Assembly: GCA_902488835.1 (NCBI GenBank)
Contig: CABTXQ010000033.1
Location: 1 to 13,228, forward strand
DNA from: an uncultured Ileibacterium sp.
GTDB lineage: Bacteria; Bacillota; Clostridia; Peptostreptococcales; Anaerovoracaceae
DNA length: 13,228 nucleotides
Direction of reading: 5' to 3'
Part shown: positions 1 to 6,762 of the stretch, in pieces
Layout of the letters: every line of letters begins with the position of its first letter
Position numbering within the stretch: position 1 is the stretch's first letter
The notes under the pieces: generated by a model
Told to the model about the DNA's origin: nothing
Database searches by the model: none
Seen by the model: the letters and a program-made list of their open reading frames with translations, nothing else
Made by a program: the position numbers and the translations under genes

Positions 1-192
1 AGGTATTTCTTCATTTTTTATATACGAAAGAATCCTTGGATTCAAGTTTTCTCTGACTGAACTATCCTGAACAGATACTCTGCTTCCAAGCTCATGTAAG
101 ACCTTTGCTGCTGATTCTCCAGATTTTCCCATGCCAACAACCAGAATCTTCTTGCCCTTAAGTTCACTTCTGTTTCTCAATATATTTTCCAT
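1..192 (-). CDS. murD: UDP-N-acetylmuramoyl-L-alanine--D-glutamate ligase MurD (N-terminal fragment, cut by window edge)
   Basis: Only the first 64 codons are in the window; the gene continues past position 1. MurD is the cytoplasmic ATP-dependent ligase that adds D-glutamate to UDP-MurNAc-L-alanine. The visible part reads as the start of its Rossmann-like N-terminal domain: after a short polar leader comes GKKILVVGMGKSGESAAKVL, the glycine-rich turn that binds the UDP-substrate, then a second strand (SRVSVQDSS). The ATP-binding central domain is outside the window. The ATG at 190-192 follows a TAGGAGAAGAG ribosome binding site and lies 27 bp after the mraY stop, in the order expected for a dcw cluster (mraY then murD). 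The assignment rests on a short N-terminus plus gene order; other Mur ligases are less likely in this position. Confidence 0.9.
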   Translation of the reverse strand, partial: MENILRNRSELKGKKILVVGMGKSGESAAKVLHELGSRVSVQDSSVRENLNPRILSYIKNEEIP

Positions 193-219
193 TCTCTTCT
201 CCTAAATATAATCTATCGA

Positions 220-1179
220 CTATAAAGAAAAATATGCTAAAATTCCAAATATCAACGTTACTCCGCTAAATAAAATAGATATCTTCTTTTCGCTCATTCC
301 TCCGAGCTCAAAATGATGATGTATTGGAGACATTCTAAATAATCTTTTGCCCCCGGTTTTCTTAAAATACAAAACCTGTAATATTACAGACACCGCTTCA
401 ATTACGTAAATTATACCAATAATTGGAAGAAGCAGTTCTAATCTCCTTACAATCATAATGGCTGAAATAAGACCTCCAAGAGCCATAGAGCCCGTATCTC
501 CCATGAATATCTTTGCAGGGCTCCAGTTGAAGTATAGGAAACCTATTAAAGCTCCTGCGAGTGAAGCACCTGAAATCACAAATAAACTATCTCCTGTCAA
601 GAGTCCTATAGCAATCAAAATTATCGAAAAAGTTAGCGTTACGCTTGATGCAAGTCCATCGAGACCATCAGTAAGGTTAACGGCATTCGACATCGCTACC
701 TCAACAAATATGATGAACGGTATAAAGAATATGTGCAAACTTACATCCTGCTTTATAAACGGAACGAAAATAAGTGTTCCCTTTTCCTTGAAAAATATCA
801 TATAAAGTGCTATAAGAACACCGAACAGAACCTGTAGCAGAATCTTTTGCATCGGAGTCATTCCAAGGTTATTCTTCTTTGCTATTTTTTCGTAATCGTC
901 GATAAACCCTATTAACCCGAAGAGAATCATATTAATTATGATCATCCATACATCCGGATTTTTGATGCCTCCAAAAAGAAGTCCTATTATAACTCCTAAT
1001 ATTATTGCTATACCGCCCATTGTTGGTGTGCCGGACTTCTTCAGATGAGCCTTAGGACCTTCTTCTCTAATATATTGTCCCAGCTGTTTATGCTGAAAGT
1101 ACGGTATCAGTTTCTTTGTTATGTACCAAGAAACTATCATTGCAAGAAGCAAGCATATTTTTGCACTTTTTATATACAT
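220..1179 (-). CDS. mraY: Phospho-N-acetylmuramoyl-pentapeptide-transferase MraY
   Basis: MraY is the integral membrane enzyme that transfers phospho-MurNAc-pentapeptide from UDP to undecaprenyl phosphate, giving lipid I. At 319 residues it has the family length and is hydrophobic throughout, with about ten predicted membrane spans. Visible family motifs: TPTMGG at 51-56, the aspartate pair in FIDDYEK (D94, D95), NLTDGLDGLA at 168-177, FMGDTGS around D228, and the cytoplasmic histidine loop MSPIHHHFEL (H287-H289). The acidic residues correspond to the Mg-binding and catalytic positions known in the family. The ATG at 1177-1179 lies inside the end of murF, so the two genes overlap by 10 bp; a GAGGAA Shine-Dalgarno sequence within murF precedes it. 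The overlap suggests coupled translation within the dcw operon. Confidence 0.98.
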   Translation of the reverse strand: MYIKSAKICLLLAMIVSWYITKKLIPYFQHKQLGQYIREEGPKAHLKKSGTPTMGGIAIILGVIIGLLFGGIKNPDVWMIIINMILFGLIGFIDDYEKIAKKNNLGMTPMQKILLQVLFGVLIALYMIFFKEKGTLIFVPFIKQDVSLHIFFIPFIIFVEVAMSNAVNLTDGLDGLASSVTLTFSIILIAIGLLTGDSLFVISGASLAGALIGFLYFNWSPAKIFMGDTGSMALGGLISAIMIVRRLELLLPIIGIIYVIEAVSVILQVLYFKKTGGKRLFRMSPIHHHFELGGMSEKKISILFSGVTLIFGILAYFSL

Positions 1180-2588
1180 TTTAATTCCTCTGTAATCTCT
1201 TCGAGTCTCATACCTCTAGATGCTTTTATAAGAATCATATCGCCAACTTCTATTGCGTTTTTAATTTCATCCTTTGCATCAGAAAGCGTGTCAAATTCTA
1301 TGATGTTATCGAGTCCTTTTTCTCTCGCCGCTGAAGCAATTCCCTTGGCGTTTTCCCCGATAGTTATGAGAAGGTCAACTCCTATTTTGGCAGCGTATTC
1401 ACCGACTTTTTCATGTTCCTCTTCTGACATATCACCGAGTTCAAGCATATCCCCAAGTATTGCAACATGGCGTTTTGCACTGCTGTTCATCAACACTTCT
1501 ATACCGGATATCATAGATTCCGGGCTCGCATTGTAAGTATCATTGATAATGCTGCAAGATTTTTCTCTAATTATCTCTAGGCGTTTACCGTTAATGCTTA
1601 TATCTGTATTACAAACAGCCTCTACTGCCTTTTCTGCTTGAACCCCAAGATTTACAGCCATAGCAATTGCTTCTGCTGCATTATATAAATTGTGAACCCC
1701 TGGTGTTTTGAGCTTAATATTTGCATCCCAAGAGCTTCCCTTAATTGTATCTGAAACATGCATTTTGCATTTTACACCATCAATACCTGAATCGCAAATA
1801 TCGTAAAGCCTATATTCATTATCAATGGCTCTACCGACTGTGATGAGTCTCGTATGTTTTTTTAATTGTTCTTTTATTCTATCGCTTCCTAATATGTCAT
1901 TATCAGTATTTATAACAAGAGGCTCATTTTCCACGAACCCTGAAGCAATCTTAAGCTTTTCAATAGCAAGCTGCTCTCTGTTTTCAAATGTTTCCAGATG
2001 TGAAGTCCCTATATTCGTAATTATTGCTGCGGAAGGATTTACAATCTTAGAAAGGTCATCCATCTTAGTTGTACCTCCTATACCCATTTCAATTACTGCA
2101 GCTTCTATATCCTCTTCAAAATCAAATATTGTTAGTGGCACTCCGTATTCGCTATTCAGATTGCCTTTTGTTTTTCCGACCTTATACTTGGGTAAAAGTG
2201 CAGATGCCAGGAATTCCTTTGTGCTTGTTTTTCCATCGCTTCCGGTTACTCCTATCTTAATTACATTTTTAAAATCATAAAAATATTTTTCCGCAAATTC
2301 CATTAATGCTTTAGTAGTATCCGGTACAATAAAAATATTTGAAACGCCTTCATCTGTCAAAGTCTTTGCCCAGCTCGTATCAGAGACAACTATGTTCATA
2401 CATCCTGATTTTAGAACATCCGGTATGAATTTATGCGCATCATTTATTTCTCCTATTATTGGGAAGAATATCGATTTCTCATTAACTTTTCTTGAATCTA
2501 TCGAAACATCTTGAATGTCTTTGTTTGAATTATCTATAAAATTACATTTCATAGATGAAGCTACATACTTTGGAGATACTTTTTTCAT
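1170..2588 (-). CDS. murF: UDP-N-acetylmuramoyl-tripeptide--D-alanyl-D-alanine ligase MurF
   Basis: MurF adds the D-Ala-D-Ala dipeptide to the UDP-MurNAc-tripeptide, the last cytoplasmic step of precursor synthesis. The 472-residue protein shows the three-domain Mur ligase layout: an N-terminal domain (about 1-105) with VSIDSRKV, a central ATPase domain with the P-loop GVTGSDGKTSTK at 113-124 and the KGNLNSEYGVPLT segment at 141-153, and a C-terminal domain with NDTYNASPESM and GDMLELG. The P-loop carries an Asp before GKT, where many MurF proteins have Ser or Asn. The NDTYNASP and GDMLELG motifs favour MurF over MurE or MurC, as does its place between the PBP gene and mraY. It starts at ATG 2586-2588, only 3 bp after the PBP stop; the AAGGAG site overlaps the end of the PBP gene. 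Confidence 0.96.
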   Translation of the reverse strand: MKKVSPKYVASSMKCNFIDNSNKDIQDVSIDSRKVNEKSIFFPIIGEINDAHKFIPDVLKSGCMNIVVSDTSWAKTLTDEGVSNIFIVPDTTKALMEFAEKYFYDFKNVIKIGVTGSDGKTSTKEFLASALLPKYKVGKTKGNLNSEYGVPLTIFDFEEDIEAAVIEMGIGGTTKMDDLSKIVNPSAAIITNIGTSHLETFENREQLAIEKLKIASGFVENEPLVINTDNDILGSDRIKEQLKKHTRLITVGRAIDNEYRLYDICDSGIDGVKCKMHVSDTIKGSSWDANIKLKTPGVHNLYNAAEAIAMAVNLGVQAEKAVEAVCNTDISINGKRLEIIREKSCSIINDTYNASPESMISGIEVLMNSSAKRHVAILGDMLELGDMSEEEHEKVGEYAAKIGVDLLITIGENAKGIASAAREKGLDNIIEFDTLSDAKDEIKNAIEVGDMILIKASRGMRLEEITEELKCI

Positions 2589-2591
2589 GTT

Positions 2592-4610
2592 TTACTCCTT
2601 ATATAAATATATTGTACTCCCCTTTGGTAAGCTTGTCCCACCTTTAGGATATTGATCTATGACATTGAATCTTTCATCATCTTCATTATCTGGTGCTATT
2701 ATATATTTTAGTCCCCTTGCTCTTATAACTCCTTTTGCAGCATTGCTATTCATGTTAATTACATCAGGAACTTTTACAAATTCTTCTCCCTGTTTTGACT
2801 TTTCCGCCTCTGTATATTGTCTTTCTACACCTTTATATTCAAGTGTTTTTTCAATTATATCTCGCATTATTGGTCCCGCTGCTAAAGCACCTGAATTGGC
2901 TTTTTGTGGCTTATTAACGACAACGATGATTGATATTTGTGGATCATCCATTGGTGCCATACCTACAAAAGATGCTATTGTCTCAGAAGTATACTTTCCA
3001 TCCTCTGCTATGTATGCGGTTCCCGTCTTTCCTCCTACTCTATAACCTGGAATATATGCTATTGTTCCTCCTCCGTCACTTACATAGTATTCTATGATTT
3101 CTCTCATTTTATCTGCAGTATTCTTGGATACAACCTGCCGTACTTTCTTTTTCTTGAATTTTTTTACTGTCTTTCCATTTTTATCCTCAATTCTCTTCAC
3201 GACCATGGGTTTCATCAACCATCCGTCATTTCCAAGAGAATTTACTGCAGTAAGTATTTGTATTGGAGTAATCGCGATTCCGTGTCCGTATCCGGTTGTC
3301 GCTAAATCAACTGATGTAAGCTCATTTTTTTTCTTTATAATTGATGATGTTTCACCAGGAAGATCTATATTGGTTTTATCCGTTAGTCCAAAGAGATTAA
3401 GATATCTGTAAAGTCTCTCTGCTCCCATATCGAGAGCAACCGTTGCCATCGCCGGGTTACATGAGTTTCCTACTGCCTCTTTTAAATTTTCTTTACCATG
3501 AGCAACACCCCAGCAGTGAAGTACTACACCATCTACATTCTTTGTTCCATCACAGTAATACTCGGATTTATCTGTTGAAGCGCCACAATCAATAGCAGCT
3601 GCTGCAACAAGCAGCTTAAACGTAGAACCCGGTTCATAATCGCCACTTACTGCAGATATAGACCACATATTTGATAAGTATTCGTTCTTATCTTTAAGTT
3701 TCATCTTATCAAATTTTTCTTTTTCATACTTATCAAAAGGCTCATCCGGGGAATTCGGATCATATCCTGGCGTTCTAGCCAAGGCTAGAACCTCTCCTGT
3801 CTTAGGATCCATGACGATACAAGTAATGGACTCTGCTTGAGTCTTTTTCATCCCCTCTATTAAAGCTTCTTCTGTAAAATTCTGAATAACTTCATCTATA
3901 GTTGTTACTATATTGTACCCATCACTTGGTTTATATAGCTTGGATTTTCCGCTTGAAAGCATGTTCCCCTGACTATCTGCAGTCTTAATTGTCCTTCCTT
4001 TTGTTCCGGAGAGTTCTTCATTGAACTCGCTTTCTATTCCGCTCCTTCCATTCAAATTCTGATCAACATTGCCTATAATCTGAGCAGCCATTTGTTTGTT
4101 AGGATATGACCTTTTGGGTTCAGTTTTAACAACAATCCGAGATCCAAATTTCTTCTCAAGCTTATCTACCTGATTTTGATCAAGTCCACTGGCTATCTCA
4201 ACAAGGTTGTTTACACCGCTTAGCTTTTTTTTCAATGTTTTCTCGGGAATCTTTGTTATCTTGGAAAGCTCCCTTATATTATCCTTTTTTTCAGCTTCCT
4301 TTAGTTCTGTCGACTTGTAAAGATTATTTGAATAACCGTATAGTTTATATATCCTTATCGTCTCAGCAAGAGGTTTCTTATTCCTATCATATATTTGACC
4401 TCTTTGAGGAGTAATTGATGTATCAATTTTTTGCATGGAATTCGCCATCTTTGATAGCTCATCACCTCTCACTACCTGAAGATAAGCAACCTTAAATATT
4501 AGTAACGTAAAGATAAACACTATAAATATAAATCCGATCATTAACCTTTTTTTATTGTATGCAGTTATTTTCTCTCCGCCAATTTTTCTTCTGATATCAC
4601 TTTTTTTCAT
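2592..4610 (-). CDS. Class B penicillin-binding protein with PASTA domain (FtsI/SpoVD type)
   Basis: This is a membrane-anchored D,D-transpeptidase that cross-links peptidoglycan, either at the division septum (FtsI) or in spore cortex (SpoVD). From the ATG start it has 672 residues. In order: a basic cytoplasmic tail, one membrane span (about residues 23-46), a PBP dimer domain containing RGQIYDRN, the transpeptidase domain with all three active-site motifs (STFK, nucleophile Ser329; SCN at 383-385; KTGT at 528-531), and one C-terminal PASTA domain from about 612 to the end. The longer reading frame begins at TTG 4622; I prefer ATG 4608-4610 because MKKSDIRRK is a normal cytoplasmic start, but neither start has a strong ribosome binding site. 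An intrinsic terminator lies just upstream. The PASTA tail and murF as next gene resemble clostridial dcw clusters, where the equivalent gene is often called spoVD; the sequence cannot settle division versus sporulation use. Confidence 0.93.
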   Translation of the reverse strand: MKKSDIRRKIGGEKITAYNKKRLMIGFIFIVFIFTLLIFKVAYLQVVRGDELSKMANSMQKIDTSITPQRGQIYDRNKKPLAETIRIYKLYGYSNNLYKSTELKEAEKKDNIRELSKITKIPEKTLKKKLSGVNNLVEIASGLDQNQVDKLEKKFGSRIVVKTEPKRSYPNKQMAAQIIGNVDQNLNGRSGIESEFNEELSGTKGRTIKTADSQGNMLSSGKSKLYKPSDGYNIVTTIDEVIQNFTEEALIEGMKKTQAESITCIVMDPKTGEVLALARTPGYDPNSPDEPFDKYEKEKFDKMKLKDKNEYLSNMWSISAVSGDYEPGSTFKLLVAAAAIDCGASTDKSEYYCDGTKNVDGVVLHCWGVAHGKENLKEAVGNSCNPAMATVALDMGAERLYRYLNLFGLTDKTNIDLPGETSSIIKKKNELTSVDLATTGYGHGIAITPIQILTAVNSLGNDGWLMKPMVVKRIEDKNGKTVKKFKKKKVRQVVSKNTADKMREIIEYYVSDGGGTIAYIPGYRVGGKTGTAYIAEDGKYTSETIASFVGMAPMDDPQISIIVVVNKPQKANSGALAAGPIMRDIIEKTLEYKGVERQYTEAEKSKQGEEFVKVPDVINMNSNAAKGVIRARGLKYIIAPDNEDDERFNVIDQYPKGGTSLPKGSTIYLYKE

Positions 4611-4657
4611 ATATAACACCAATTTAGAAGCAACATATTCATACCATTAATTGTCGC

Positions 4658-4694
4658 AAAAAAGCCACCAATTCGCAATAAGGAATCAGTGGCT
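4658..4694 (-). terminator. Intrinsic terminator between ftsL and the PBP gene
   Basis: Read on the minus strand, a 12-bp stem (arms 4683-4694 and 4663-4674, two G-U pairs, AGCCAC/GTGGCT at the base) with an 8-nt loop is followed at once by a run of six T (4658-4663, the first one paired), then GCG. It begins 15 nt after the ftsL stop codon. This has the shape of a Rho-independent terminator for ftsL-side transcription, although it lies inside the dcw cluster. The plus strand has no T-run after the stem, so it is unidirectional. I found no good promoter between it and the PBP start. Confidence 0.78.
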
Positions 4695-4709
4695 AAATAT
4701 TATTTTACA

Positions 4710-5114
4710 TTAGTTAAATGCAGTTTCTTTGATTTTATCCGCTAAATCAACATTGCTTGATCTCGCTCCATCTATTTTTATAATGTTTGATTTATTCTGC
4801 CTTACCATACCGAATTCGTTGATAGCCTTATCTTCTATGATACTTATATTGTTCACATCGCTCATATTTCCATTCAACGTGTCTATTTCTGCTTCGATAT
4901 TAGCATTTATACCTTCCAGTCTATTGTTTTCAAGCTTAACATTTGATGCTGCTGCCGATAACATTACTGAAATCAATAGCATTGCCCCTATTATTAATAT
5001 CGCCTTAACGACCTGTTTCCTTGTATTTGCAGTTCTCGCCCTAAGTTTCCTATCCTTGATTCTCCTTGCGGCAAGTTCGCCTGCATAACCGTTTTCAATT
5101 GCTATTGATGACAT
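4710..5114 (-). CDS. ftsL: FtsL-like cell division protein
   Basis: This is a small bitopic membrane protein of 134 residues. It has a basic cytoplasmic N-terminus (RRIKDRKLRARTANTRKQ, about 17-34), one membrane span at about 36-56, and an extracytoplasmic segment (about 58-105) that looks coiled-coil forming (NVKLENNRLEGINANIEAEI), followed by AINEFGMVRQNKSNIIKI, a pattern common in clostridial FtsL/FtsL-like proteins. FtsL works with DivIC/FtsB to recruit and activate the septal synthase FtsW-FtsI. Sequence conservation in this family is poor, so the call rests on size, topology and position between rsmH and the PBP gene. The ATG at 5112-5114 has an AAAGGAG site 6 nt upstream that overlaps the rsmH stop region (11-bp gap). 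Confidence 0.85.
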   Translation of the reverse strand: MSSIAIENGYAGELAARRIKDRKLRARTANTRKQVVKAILIIGAMLLISVMLSAAASNVKLENNRLEGINANIEAEIDTLNGNMSDVNNISIIEDKAINEFGMVRQNKSNIIKIDGARSSNVDLADKIKETAFN

Positions 5115-5125
5115 TAGTTACTCCT

Positions 5126-6055
5126 TTACAGTTTCTCAATAACTCTAAGCTTTGCACTCCTTGACCTCGGGTTCATTCCTATCTCATAATCACTTGGTAT
5201 TATCGGTTTAGTTGATATTTTTTTTATATCAGTTTCTTTCCCGCATACACATACAGGAAACTCCGGCGGGCATGTGCATGGATTTAATCTCTCATTTATT
5301 GCATTTTTCACAATTTTGTCTTCAAGTGAATGGAAGGTTATTATCGTCATTCTTCCATGTTTATTAAGGTGATCTGGTAAAAATTTCATTGCTTTTTTCA
5401 GATGCGATAGCTCTCCATTTACTTCAATCCTTATAGCCTGAAAAGTTCTCTTCGCAGGATGTGGACCCCTTCTCCTCGCTGATGCCGGTATAGCAGCTTT
5501 TATAATTTCAACCAGTTCAGATGTTCTTTCTATCGGTTTTTTTAATCTCTCTCTTACGATAAACTGAGCTATCCTAGAAGCCCATTTTTCTTCACCGTAC
5601 TCTTTGATAATACTTGAAAGTTCGCTCTCTTGATAATCATTAACCACTTCATAGGCTGTAAGTTTGTCATCTTTATTCATGCGCATGTCCATTGGAGCAT
5701 CTTTCATGTATGAAAATCCTCTATCAGGATTATCGAGCTGAAATGATGAAACACCCAAGTCCAGGAGTATTCCGTCAACTTTCTCTATATCCTTAAATAT
5801 GCATTCTTCATCGCTATAATTCGAATGAATAAAGTGCTTTTCACATCTATAATCTTTTAATCTTTCTTTAGAGGCGTTCAGTGCATCAATATCTCTATCT
5901 ACTGCAATCAATCTCCCTCTTTCATTAAGACCCTTGCAGATCCCCTCTGAATGACCTCCTCCACCAACAGTCCCATCAACATAGGTCCCATCCTGCTTGA
6001 TTCTAAGCTCCCTTATTACCTCTTTATAGAGTACTGGTTTATGTGTGAATTCCAC
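5126..6055 (-). CDS. rsmH: 16S rRNA (cytosine(1402)-N(4))-methyltransferase RsmH (MraW)
   Basis: RsmH uses S-adenosylmethionine to methylate N4 of C1402 in the ribosomal P site of 16S rRNA. From the start chosen here it has 309 residues, normal for the family. Visible motifs: HKPVL near the N-terminus, the SAM-binding loop DGTVGGGGHSEG, the acidic strand end AVDRDIDAL, ILLDLGVSSFQLDNPDRGFSY, RRRGPHPAKRTFQAIRIEVN, HSLEDKIVK and the cysteine-rich CTCPPEFPVCVCGK. The open frame begins at GTG 6061, but AGGAGG touches that codon directly, whereas it is 6 nt from the in-frame GTG at 6053-6055. I therefore start at 6055, giving MEFTHKPVL, which is typical. The gene follows mraZ in the dcw cluster, as in most bacteria. 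Confidence 0.96.
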   Translation of the reverse strand: MEFTHKPVLYKEVIRELRIKQDGTYVDGTVGGGGHSEGICKGLNERGRLIAVDRDIDALNASKERLKDYRCEKHFIHSNYSDEECIFKDIEKVDGILLDLGVSSFQLDNPDRGFSYMKDAPMDMRMNKDDKLTAYEVVNDYQESELSSIIKEYGEEKWASRIAQFIVRERLKKPIERTSELVEIIKAAIPASARRRGPHPAKRTFQAIRIEVNGELSHLKKAMKFLPDHLNKHGRMTIITFHSLEDKIVKNAINERLNPCTCPPEFPVCVCGKETDIKKISTKPIIPSDYEIGMNPRSRSAKLRVIEKL

Positions 6056-6061
6056 ATTCAC

Positions 6062-6067
6062 CCTCCT
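6062..6067 (-). promoter_or_regulatory. Ribosome binding site of rsmH that decides its start
   Basis: A perfect AGGAGG on the minus strand overlaps the mraZ stop codon (TAG at 6066-6068). It is 0 nt from GTG 6061 and 6 nt from GTG 6055, which points to the second GTG as the real start. The overlap with the mraZ stop suggests that rsmH translation follows that of mraZ. Confidence 0.8.
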
Positions 6068-6497
6068 ATAGATCGTACATATCGAGTTTTGCCAGGAACT
6101 CTTCGTTATCCATCATGTTTTCGCCTTCAGGATCTACATACTCTTCCTTGCTCCAAATTTCTATCTTGTCCATAGCTCCCTTTGTTACGAGATCCTTTGT
6201 TATATTCGCATACTTTCTTAGATTTAAAGGAATAAGTATTCTTCCCTGACTGTCAAGTTGGCATTCCTCTGTGTTTGAGAAAAATTCTCTTATGAATTTA
6301 CGGACATCTCTATCCGATTGCTTTAGCTTCTTAAATTTTTCAACCTGCACTTCCCAATCTTCCATAGCGTAAATATACAGGCATTTATCAAAACCCCTGC
6401 TAAGCATGCATCTTCCTCCAAGCTTTTCTCTATGTTTTGAAGGAATTATCATCCTATTTTTTCCGTCTATGGAATTTTCGTATGTACCTGTGAACAT
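6066..6497 (-). CDS. mraZ: Transcriptional regulator / division protein MraZ
   Basis: MraZ is a DNA-binding protein of the AbrB/MazE-like fold, with two swapped-hairpin repeats that assemble into a ring and bind TGNNG-type repeats in front of the dcw operon. From ATG 6495-6497 the protein is 143 residues, a standard length. It begins MFTGTYENSIDGKNRMIIPS, the first repeat with Arg15 in the DxKxR motif; the family usually has Gly where this protein has Asn14. The second repeat carries DSQGRILIPLNLR. The frame opens further upstream at GTG 6524, but that start would add nine residues not typical of MraZ, and a GAGG at 6504-6507 sits 6 nt before the ATG. It is the first gene of the dcw cluster and probably represses its own promoter. 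Confidence 0.95.
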   Translation of the reverse strand: MFTGTYENSIDGKNRMIIPSKHREKLGGRCMLSRGFDKCLYIYAMEDWEVQVEKFKKLKQSDRDVRKFIREFFSNTEECQLDSQGRILIPLNLRKYANITKDLVTKGAMDKIEIWSKEEYVDPEGENMMDNEEFLAKLDMYDL

Positions 6498-6537
6498 TAT
6501 GTGCCTCAGTTTACTCTGCCCCACACTTAACTCACTC

Positions 6538-6557
6538 GCATTTGGATCCTTAAATGC
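6538..6557 (-). other. Small hairpin and four-codon reading frame in the mraZ leader
   Basis: In the predicted mraZ leader, GCATTT (6552-6557) can pair with AAATGC (6538-6543) around the loop AAGGATCC. The loop holds an AAGGA that is 5-6 nt before an ATG (6539-6541) opening a four-codon frame (ATG CGA GTG AGT TAA, ending at 6527). The stem is short and AT-rich and may be chance. Confidence 0.25.
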
Positions 6558-6576
6558 AGGGCATATGAATAATTTT

Positions 6577-6601
6577 CACCATTTTACAACACTTCTCTAC
6601 A
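6577..6601 (-). promoter_or_regulatory. Candidate MraZ operator: three TGNNG repeats at 10-bp period
   Basis: On the minus strand TGTAG (6601-6597), TGTTG (6591-6587) and TGGTG (6581-6577) begin exactly 10 bp apart, each followed by A-rich spacers. MraZ is known to bind direct TGGGN-like repeats with a 10-bp period upstream of its own gene in other bacteria. A further TGGAG lies upstream at 6633-6629 but out of this phase. The site overlaps the predicted -10 element, consistent with repression. The link to MraZ is inferred from position and pattern. Confidence 0.6.
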
Positions 6602-6609
6602 TTATGCAA
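6581..6609 (-). promoter_or_regulatory. Candidate promoter of the dcw cluster (PmraZ)
   Basis: Read on the minus strand, TTGCAT (6609-6604) and TAAAAT (6586-6581) are separated by 17 bp, a sigma-A-type pairing (3/6 and 5/6 matches to consensus). Transcription would start near 6574, giving a leader of about 77 nt before mraZ. The -10 element sits between the second and third TGNNG repeats. The -35 match is modest. Confidence 0.45.
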
Positions 6610-6705
6610 TCATTTTACTTGAATTTCCCTCCATTTTTTAAACTTTTTTGTTACATTTAACAAAAAATAGAATGTATGTTCTTTTATGGTCATTTTTAAT
6701 ACAAT

Positions 6706-6736
6706 AAAAAAAACGACCGGATATTAATCCGATCGT
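6706..6736 (-). terminator. Intrinsic terminator of the moxR-to-thioesterase operon
   Basis: On the minus strand a 10-bp stem (arms 6727-6736 and 6713-6722, one G-U pair) closes a four-base loop (TAAT) and runs into eight T (6706-6713). It begins 26 nt after the stop codon of the thioesterase gene. On the other strand the stem has a C-A mismatch and is followed by no T-run, so it serves minus-strand transcription. Confidence 0.88.
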
Positions 6737-6762
6737 AAATTCTCTAAATATACTATCCTTAT

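Noticed and set aside
458..2280. Several plus-strand open frames of 60-160 codons opposite mraY and murF (for example 458-805, 1045-1536, 1825-2280)
   Set aside because: They are antisense to well-supported genes, show low-complexity serine/proline/leucine-rich translations without recognisable domains, and lack convincing ribosome binding sites.
2659..3411. Plus-strand frames opposite the PBP gene
   Set aside because: They mirror the transpeptidase coding frame and show no protein family features.
4611..4657. Promoter for the PBP gene after the internal terminator
   Set aside because: TATGAA and TATATA occur, but no -35 hexamer lies at a suitable distance, so I do not call one.
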